In this document: one piece after another, positions 57,227-64,000 of the stretch | Numbering within the stretch: the first letter of the stretch is position 1 | How the letters are laid out: each line of letters begins with the position of its first letter | Program-made: the position numbers and the translations under genes | Notes under the pieces: generated by a model | Database searches by the model: none | Told to the model about the DNA's origin: nothing | Seen by the model: only the letters and a program-made list of their open reading frames with translations | Assembly (NCBI GenBank): GCA_003008705.1 | Contig: PDUO01000019.1 | Span: forward strand, 58,552-122,551 | Source: Pezicula radicicola | Lineage: Eukaryota; Ascomycota; Leotiomycetes; Helotiales; Dermateaceae | DNA: 64,000 nucleotides | Direction of reading: 5' to 3'

Positions 57227-59907
57227 TCAAGCAAATCTCCCAAATCTATCACGACTTGGGGGTTTGGACCTGGGCGTGGCCTTGCCACTCTTCTGCTTTA
57301 GCTTGACTCCTTGTCGGGCCTCTCCACCACGCTTGAATACCTTATTCGTAGTACAACTCCTATTCTCTTCTCGTTTCCGCTTCTTCTTTTCCGGTCTGTC
57401 TTCACCAGCCGTTCCTGCTGCTCTCTTGGCCTCGTCCATCACAGCGCTCAGACTTTTTTCCGAGTGCTCTACAAACATTGTGGCATTCTCGAGTTGGTCC
57501 CCAGCGAAAATTAGTTGGACCTCAGCCTCTGACCTTACGCCATGACCCAATTTTCTTCCTTCCTTCGAGAATTTCTTCTCTGCCACCTCATATCGAGCCT
57601 GGGCGCGTTGTAGTAGCGTTCTTGCTTGATACATTTCTTCCTGGGCTTCAAGAATACGTGCTTGAAGGTTCCAATCATTATTAGGAACATCATCGGTCTT
57701 TAGCTCAATCTCATTATCTTCTAGGTCATCACCTAAGCCGCTCTCCGATTCCTCGATAGTCTTCACGGGAGTTGACTTTTGAGCAACAGCTTGCCTCATC
57801 ACAATATTCCAAGCCCGGGCAGCCTCCTTCTCAGCGCTCTTGAATTGGCTTTCTGCCAGCTTGTATTGTTCCGCTGCTCTTTTCCGAAGTCCCACTGTTT
57901 TTGTGATTACACCCAAGTCATCTGTCTCTCCCAATTTCTTTGCTCTCTGTCTGGCTTCTTTCTCTTCATTCTGAGCCCATGTTAGATGCCCCAATGCAGA
58001 ATTTCTGATCTCTTTGGCCATCCAAGCGGCTTCGTCGCGGCTTCGCGCTTTTTCCCTGTCCACTGGTACATTTGTCTCTTCAACAATTTGCCTCCCACCA
58101 TTACCGGACTGCTTGCTCTGTTGTCTGTCAATACTTTCTTCGTCGTCCGTAGTAGAGCCTTTGCCAGGAGTGAGGAGTTTTTCTTTCTTGACTTCCTGTT
58201 TGATTTCGTGATCGTTGGCTTTAGTAGAGTCTTTGCTAGGAGTGATGAGCTTTGCTTCCTCGAGTGCGTTGATTTTGTGCTCGTCTTCTTGGGTGGAGTC
58301 TTCGCTAGCAAGCATTTTCGCTTTCTTGATTTCTTCCTCAGTAGCTTTAACTGCTTGCTCCAGATAATCTACCTGTTTCTGCACCTGGTTCACTTCTTCT
58401 TCAGCCTCGGTGGCTCGCCGCTTCCATTTATTTAGTGCCTTCGGTGTTGCAGGGGGTTGTTTTGATTTCTTGCCATGTTTGTTGTCGTTCTGTGTTTGCA
58501 ACTGCGTTAAGGTTCTCTTTGCGTGCTCCTCTTTGCCCTTCGCTTTCGCCAAGTGGCCTCTTGCTTCTTTGAGATCTCTCCAGATGTTTTGAACTACCTT
58601 GGCTTTCTTCTGCACTTCTGTTGGTAATGGATCTGCCTTCCACGGATCTTTCTTTGGGTGACTGACTTGTTTTTGAGTAACTGACTTGTTTTGGGCAACT
58701 TACTGGATTTGGGTAACTCACTTGATTTGGGCATCTTGCCTTGCAACAGCAAGTGCCGTTTCTTTCTGCTTTAAATTCTCAAACGTCCTCCTAGTTTGTT
58801 CCTCAACCGACTTCACGTTAGCTAACGCCTTCGTTATCGCCTCGCTTGGCTCCTTGCCTGGCGCAGCATTTGTCGTCTGGCTATAGTGCTTATCTACTTC
58901 GACCTTTCGCTTTTTGGCCTTGCTCCATTTTTGCCGCGCCCTCTTTACTTGTTTCATTGCTGTCTGAACCAACGCTGGTGCATTTACCTCTGCCCCGGCT
59001 GCTTTGACTTCCTGAACGTTTTCGTCTTGTGATTCTGATTGAGTACCCTCTGCATCTGTACTCTCTGGGCCACTAAGCTCCTGATTATCTACTCCCTCGC
59101 TGTCCGCTGTGTAGCATGGCTTCCCATCGCTGTGATCATGGAAGTAGCAGGGTGTAAATAGAGTGCTCTCCGATGGTACGCGGTAGTCGGCATTATTGCG
59201 AGAAATGTCTTGTTCATACGTTGACTGAAGCTGAATGATGGATTTCTTGGTGACAGGAAACTGAGAACAGAGTGCCACGAGTTCTCCCTCCCAACTGTCC
59301 TCATATGACCCCCACTCCAGCCTGCAAACAATGGAAGCTATGCAGTATTTCCAGATCTGACTGTTGGCAACGGTCTTCTTCAGTATGTCTCTAATTTGGT
59401 TTAGAGTGAAATGGGCCGATGAGGTGCCTACGTGGTGAAAGTGATAGCATTGGAGTCGGTCCATGATCCGGTTTGCTAACTCATGCGCACCAAGATCAAT
59501 AGCAAAACAGCATACATTGACTGCAATAGTGGGCTCCACTGGTTCGTCAGATGTAACTGTAAGGTCAGGAACATAACCATCGTAGAGAAAGTCGACAACA
59601 TGGCAGAAGGTGTTGTAATCAATTCCCGGAAGCCATATTGTCGTACCTGATGGTACACACCAAACCCGAGGGCTGCTCTGCTTTTTTGTATTGTAGTAGC
59701 CGTGGAAAAACATGCAGTGATCCATCAAAAGCTTTTTATGTAGAACATGTTCATGTTGCGCCTGATCTGAGCCTACAAGGACAATCACAGTTGCATCTCC
59801 AAGTTCCCTGATTTGATTAGCATCATCCTCTCTTTAACTCACGGGAGTAAAGCGCGTCAAACATACTCTGAAGAGCGAATGCTTGACGTCCTCAATGCTG
59901 AAGTCAT
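57227..59907 (-). CDS. BTB/POZ-domain protein with long charged coiled coil
   Basis: Exon 1 from ATG 59907 joins, across a gtatgt...aatcag intron, to 'ELGDATVIVLVGSDQAQHEH'. The BTB fold spans roughly residues 15-130: 'HKKLLMDHCMFFHGYYNTKK' is the hallmark helix pair and 'FCHVVDFLYDGYVPDL' the Y-GY strand. After 'DAQIK' a 75-base intron made of imperfect repeats joins 'DPWKADPLPTEVQKK'. The rest, some 480 residues, is Lys/Glu-rich coiled coil with repeated 'TPGKGST'- or 'TPSKDST'-like segments, ending in a nuclear-localisation-type run 'KKKRKREE' and a basic C-terminus. About 848 residues. BTB domains dimerise and often recruit Cullin-3 ligases; the partner here is unknown. Confidence 0.8.
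58650..58725 (-). repeat. Intron built of four imperfect donor-like repeats
   Basis: On the minus strand the intron reads four units of about 18 bases: 'gtgagttacccaaatcca', 'gtaagttgcccaaaac', 'aagtcagttactcaaaaac' and 'aagtcagtcacccaaag'. The first two begin with good 5' splice-site sequence. It lies between the BTB part and the coiled-coil part of the gene. Confidence 0.7.
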
Positions 59908-61389
59908 TTTGCCGGCTTTCAACTCATGTCCCCAAGATCGGGCTCCTGCGCGATGTTGTCAGCTTGTTTCTTATTGATGGTTGATATGGTGATTGCTGTG
60001 TGGAGGCATACCTGCAAGAAGACGCGACGGTGGTGCTCAGGTTACGAGAAGAAGTTGGGATAGGTCGAATTTGTTGCGTATGAGTAGATAAAACTCCCGG
60101 AAGTTGAGCTTTAGTCGCAGCTTCTGATCTTGGAGGAATTCGCGAAGTGAAAACCGGGTGGCGCGCGGGGGAGAAATGATAGAAGGCCCCTGCGCGCAAT
60201 CAGAATCAAGAAGTCGTTCTTGCGATTGAAGAAGGGTAACGTATTAACAAGATGTGGAGTTGGTCTTCTATTGTTGAGTGCGTGTTGTAGATGAAAAGTT
60301 GACCTTCGTGGGGTTGTGGTTGTGATCGTGGTGATCTTGAAGTGGAAAGAAAAGGACGAGGTTCTCTTGTTGAAGTTGGCAGGCGCGCCTTCCCCACCTT
60401 TGCTTTATAGACGGTATTCTGAACAGTTCTGAGATTTTCCGCAAGGTTGATTTCAGCCGCGATTGAAATAGAAAAAGAAAATGGTTTGTTTACCTAGGAA
60501 GGTTCTTGAGGTTTCCCGTCCCAAAGAATAGGTATGTAATGGTCTCAGTGGTTCAAATAATGCATTAAAAACACTTTCATCTCAACTACTGAACTGGGAT
60601 GAATTTCAGAAGATTAACGAAAGTATCATAGGTGAAGTATTGTATCATTTACTTTTACGTTCCATGTTTCAGTATATTTCTTTTTTCTGCTTTCCAGACC
60701 AGGTTCCCCGCTTCTTTGACCTCATTGGTTCCAAAAGAGAATAGTCGCCCTCTTGCTCAATCACTGAAGTACATAAAGTCGAAAAATAAGAATTAGAGAC
60801 ATGTAAGAAAATTATCCGTGTCATTATTTCAGTCCATGAATCTATATAGTTTCTTGTCGAATTATATCAATATTCCCCCTCGTGCTGTTACTAGCAGTAC
60901 TGTAAGCAAAGTACCTTGTATTTCCGAACAACTTTCAGTGAACTAAACAAAAACGCACAATAATTCACAAGAAAAGGCGTTCTAATATCCTCGAGCTCAT
61001 TTAGTAATTAAAAAAGTAGGCACTTCTTGCTCATTCACTAATGACACCCCACCACTTCGTCGATTTTCGCACTCTTCATTCAGCATATTTAACTTCTTAT
61101 TGAATCACATCAAACCTTGCTCTTGTGCTAGTATTCCACACACAGATAGTATTCTATATCCTTCAAAAACATTAATTTCAGTCACCAAAAACAAAAACTC
61201 ACAATTATTCGCACCCAGAAAAAACAGTTACAGTATCCTCAAAAATCAAAGTTCAGATTCATTCAATCTATCTCACGAATAAGTTCCATTTCATCATAGC
61301 TCACTCACTCATTTCATCGCGTTCCCATTCCTCCCAAAGCAAAAGCAAAAGTTGTCTCCATTCTCCCTATTGTCACCAACTCCCCAAGT
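59908..61389. other. Promoter of the BTB gene and empty sequence
   Basis: About 1.5 kb with no supportable gene. Short minus-strand frames at 59924-60397 look like 5' untranslated sequence. Sequence from 60800 to 61330 is AT-rich with repeated 'aaaacaaaaactcaca'-like words. Confidence 0.4.
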
Positions 61390-62417
61390 TCAAAGTCCAG
61401 GAAATCCACCCCCGCCCAACATCATTCCAAAAGTCATGGTATTGGTATCTGGCGAAGAACGGTCGAAGTCTCGAAATTGCCGCTTTGGCATTGGTAACAT
61501 GGCAGCTGCTTCGTCGTCGTCGCTTTCGGCTCTGGTTCGCTTTCTGGTGGTGTCTTGGTGGGACTTCAATATCTCAGTCAGCATTCGATATTGCAAGGAA
61601 ATGAAGGAAGAGGAAGCGGAAAGTTTACTTACTGAGGTGGGTGCAAAGCCCAGTCCGGATGTTGGAGTGCCGTGGTGCTGTGAAGTTAGGAAAGTCAGAA
61701 TCCGAAGTGTTTCAAAAATAGAAAAGGAAAAAGCAAAATGAAAAGAAAAAAGCAAAATGAAATACTTACGGACAGAGGCTCGGGTGCGACCCCAAGCATG
61801 TCACCACCCTCCAACTCCTCTCCCTCACCCTCCTCGACCTCCTCCTCCAGCTTGCGATCCTCGAATAAAAGGTTCTCTTCGGCATAGAGGTCTTCCTCAT
61901 CATCGACGACTTCGGTCTTGACTGCTAACTCGTCCTGTAAAAGGTTAGTTTTTACTCTTTCCAAACAGTAAATACTTGAAATTATCTCAACAAAGGAAGG
62001 AAAAGAACTTACAAAGGAATAGTTGTCATCGTTGTCGCTGCTGTCATCGCCCAGCTGTATGGAAAGTCAGCTTGAATCCTGGAAGAAGAAAGAAATATAT
62101 ACACCTTCCAAGCGCCACAAGTCCAACTCCTCCTTCAACTCCGCAATCTCACGGTCCTTCACCTCCAGCTGCAAGTGCAGCTGGGAAATTTGGCGACCAT
62201 GCTGGTCGATAGTGACGTGAGCTGCTTCGAGGGCGTCGTGGGTGTTAATGGCGAGGTCCTCGGTAAAGGCAAGTTGGTTTTCCGTAGCTCGAAGGCGGTC
62301 GTTAAAATGGGTGAAGATAGTGTCATTCTCCTCGTCAATCATGCGGAGGCGATTGGTTTCTTGGTTAAGATAGGTAGTGACAACTTCATCGACGATTCTG
62401 GAGGTAATGGCACCCAT
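61390..62417 (-). CDS. Acidic coiled-coil protein, five exons
   Basis: Five exons in phase. It starts 'MGAITSRIVDEVVTTYLNQE' at 62417 and runs as a coiled coil ('LRATENQLAFTEDLAINTHD', 'QISQLHLQLEVKDREIAELK'). Short exons follow ('LGDDSSDNDDNYSF', then an acidic exon with 'EEDLYAEENLLFEDRKLEEE' and 'EEVEEGEGEELEGGD', then 'HHGTPTSGLGFAPTS'). The last exon has a basic patch 'TRKRTRAESDDDEAAAM', a 'MPKRQFRDFDRSSPDTNT' stretch and a Gly-rich C-terminus 'MMLGGGGFPGL'. About 240 residues. Acidic and basic patches suggest a nuclear protein or histone/chromatin partner (inference). No family named. Confidence 0.7.
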
Positions 62418-63147
62418 TTTGATGGTTGACGTGGAGTTTGATTGGTTTTTGTGAAGAGATATGGTTTGGATTGAGGTCCGTAAAGTAAAAGTAAGATTTT
62501 GTGAGTGAGTTTATGAACGAGAAGTACGGTATGTTGTGTGTGAAAAAGTAACAACGAGGACGCTGATAGTATGAGCTTTTCGAAATTCAAGGAAGGAAGA
62601 AAAGATGAAAGAAGAGAAGACATAGGGTTCTAATATAGTTTTCTGGTCCTACTGAGGAACAATTGAGACACACTTACCTATTGTTAACATTGTACCGTAG
62701 TCTTTTCCAGAGTTCTGTTGTCTATTGTGAGTATTCAGAATATGGTATTGTTCTCCTATTCAGCGGCTTTCGCTTCCTATTGTCTCCTAGTATTATTTAC
62801 CGAGACTTTACCCCTTATCACGTGATAGAACTGAAGCCAAAACTTGGTTTTGGAAACTTTCCTATTGTGGCTTTGTTGAGCAACAGAAATTTAATAAATG
62901 GGCCCTTAACAGTTAGCAACTCGCTGATAGAATCGAAAGTAAAAGGTGAAGGCCCAAAAACTTTGGAGTATAGCCAACTGAACGTCATGCTACCTTACGG
63001 CACTATGAAAGCACAACTTTTGCTTGAAAATTCCTTGTATGTGAAGGAGCTTTGAGGATCTCTGTACTATGGATGTGACGAGAATACTATCACCTCAGTA
63101 TCTGCTAACATCCAGCTGAACCCAGCCTATTCTGCAAAATGCCGGGT
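62418..63147. other. Intergenic, no gene seen
   Basis: About 730 bases. A + strand frame at 62663-63055 has no start context or domain support. Confidence 0.4.
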
Positions 63148-63411
63148 TTAGTTTCTTTTATTTAAAAACTGCATGTTCCGAGCCTCGTCCACACAATTCA
63201 GCCATTCCGGCATAAAAGAGGCCCATGTGGAATTCTCTTTTACAACCGGGACGAATTTCAACACATGGTTGAAGACGCGCCCGGGTCCAGCCGCGATGCC
63301 ATTGTCTTTACAGTAGACCCACGGTTTAGGATCATCCGGTTCGTACTTCTTACATACACCCATGAACTTGTAACGGCAATAGTATTTGTCGATACACGTA
63401 CAATTCTCACA
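63148..63411 (-). CDS. Last exon of an unidentified Cys-containing protein
   Basis: A frame reading 'NCTCIDKYYCRYKFMGVCKK', 'PKPWVYCKDNGIAAGPGRVF' and 'ENSTWASFMPEWLNCVDEAR' before its stop at 63148. Cysteine spacing and aromatic residues look like a folded, perhaps secreted, domain. An in-frame stop just upstream means the exon must begin near 63411; candidate upstream exons between 63411 and 64000 exist in other frames but I could not splice them with confidence. The gene may also continue beyond the window. Confidence 0.4.
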   Translation of the reverse strand, partial: CENCTCIDKYYCRYKFMGVCKKYEPDDPKPWVYCKDNGIAAGPGRVFNHVLKFVPVVKENSTWASFMPEWLNCVDEARNMQFLNKRN

Positions 63412-64000
63412 TGGAATTCAGACTATTGCACATACTGCTTCTACCCCTGCCCAAGGTGAATGTGAATCCAGGCTTCCAAACTTCATATCCCAGATTGAAG
63501 GGTTGCGGTTTAAGCGAGCCGTGACAGTTACAAATTTCCTCACCCAGGCAGGGTGAATTCTCCTGAATGCTGGAATTTGGAAGAAGAGTGTGTTCGTCAT
63601 TGGATTGATGTAAATCGAGCCAACACTCTCCCCTTATCCACCTTCTCCCGGGAAGCAGGCGCGGTAGTGCTTCAACCCCTCGTGGCGCGACGCAAGATTG
63701 GTATGGAGAATTAATGGAACGGGTGTAGCCGACTTGTAATTGAGTACGTTTTTCGTAAGATCGTCTTGACATGGAGATACCGTAATTCTAACCTTGACTT
63801 GGAGCGTGTGGTCAAGATCGACATAGTGCTAGACGCTCAATTGCCTATGCCGATTGTTAGTCAAAAAGAAATGGCTTAGCTGGAGTGCGTTGCTTACAAC
63901 TCAACCGGGAACTTTGAGAACTGCAGGAATCCATCACGCTTCACATCTACAGTGTTTCGTATAGTCCTCGATCGGCTCTTCATCCTCCTCTTCAACCTTT

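Noticed and set aside
57986..58592. Long + strand frames rich in Phe and Leu opposite the BTB coiled coil
   Set aside because: Antisense of Lys/Glu-rich codons; the minus-strand gene splices cleanly and has a domain.
1..64000. CRISPR arrays, operons and bacterial-type ribosome binding sites
   Set aside because: Intron-rich eukaryotic sequence; no regularly spaced repeat array seen.
1..64000. tRNA or rRNA genes
   Set aside because: I found no segment with paired A- and B-box motifs and a foldable cloverleaf; no rRNA-like conserved stretch.

Overview
The window is nuclear DNA from a filamentous ascomycete (Pezizomycotina). Nearly all genes carry short introns of about 45-150 bases with GTAAGT/GTGAGT-type donors. 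The gene families are typical of that group: Zn2Cys6 regulator, sugar porter, AA9 polysaccharide monooxygenase, HsbA, UstYa/DUF3328, 2EXR, BTB and DASH Spc19. The first 6.2 kb is extremely AT-rich and full of G-to-A and C-to-T decay, which is the signature of repeat-induced point mutation (RIP). The sequence does not fix the species; a plant-associated fungus with AT-rich repeat blocks fits.

Layout. 1-6250: two decayed Ty3/gypsy retrotransposons facing each other, plus a 78-bp tandem duplication. 6990-7404: end of a Ser/Thr-rich, probably GPI-anchored protein. 7935-12622: a sugar porter and, upstream in the same orientation, an intact Zn2Cys6 regulator. 13744-14064: a small secreted Cys protein. 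16471-19532: two divergent Gfo/Idh/MocA oxidoreductases sharing a promoter region. 20638-21271: a small secreted protein.

22851-28843 is the most interesting part. It holds three UstYa-like (DUF3328) genes, all apparently truncated or broken, a 43-residue secreted peptide with two Lys-Arg (Kex2) sites, a helical protein of unknown function, and a bZIP-plus-ankyrin regulator of the kind known from fungal peptide-toxin clusters. I read this as a decaying RiPP-type cluster. At 29640-30440 lies a remnant of a DUF3435 'captain-like' tyrosine recombinase, oriented so that this cluster would be downstream of it.

32216-34684: HsbA-like protein and a medium-chain reductase, after a sequencing gap (31829-31893). 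36854-41311: a coiled-coil protein and two tandem 2EXR-domain proteins. 42030-43033: a compact copia-derived insertion with LTR-like arms in inverted orientation and a 5-bp target duplication. 43861-46728: siroheme enzyme Met1 and DASH subunit Spc19, with convergent 3' ends. 47527-53282: Clr5-like fragment, cytochrome P450 and AA9 LPMO with a very long Ser/Ala/Thr tail. 54027-55378: a complete-length but inactivated Tc1/mariner element with TA duplication. 57227-62417: a BTB protein fused to a long coiled coil, and an acidic coiled-coil protein. The last kb holds the end of an unidentified Cys-rich gene.

Housekeeping genes (Met1, Spc19) sit between accessory secreted, metabolic and mobile-element DNA. 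Gene models were built by hand from reading frames and splice motifs; intron edges given without comment are consistent in phase, but no transcript evidence was available.
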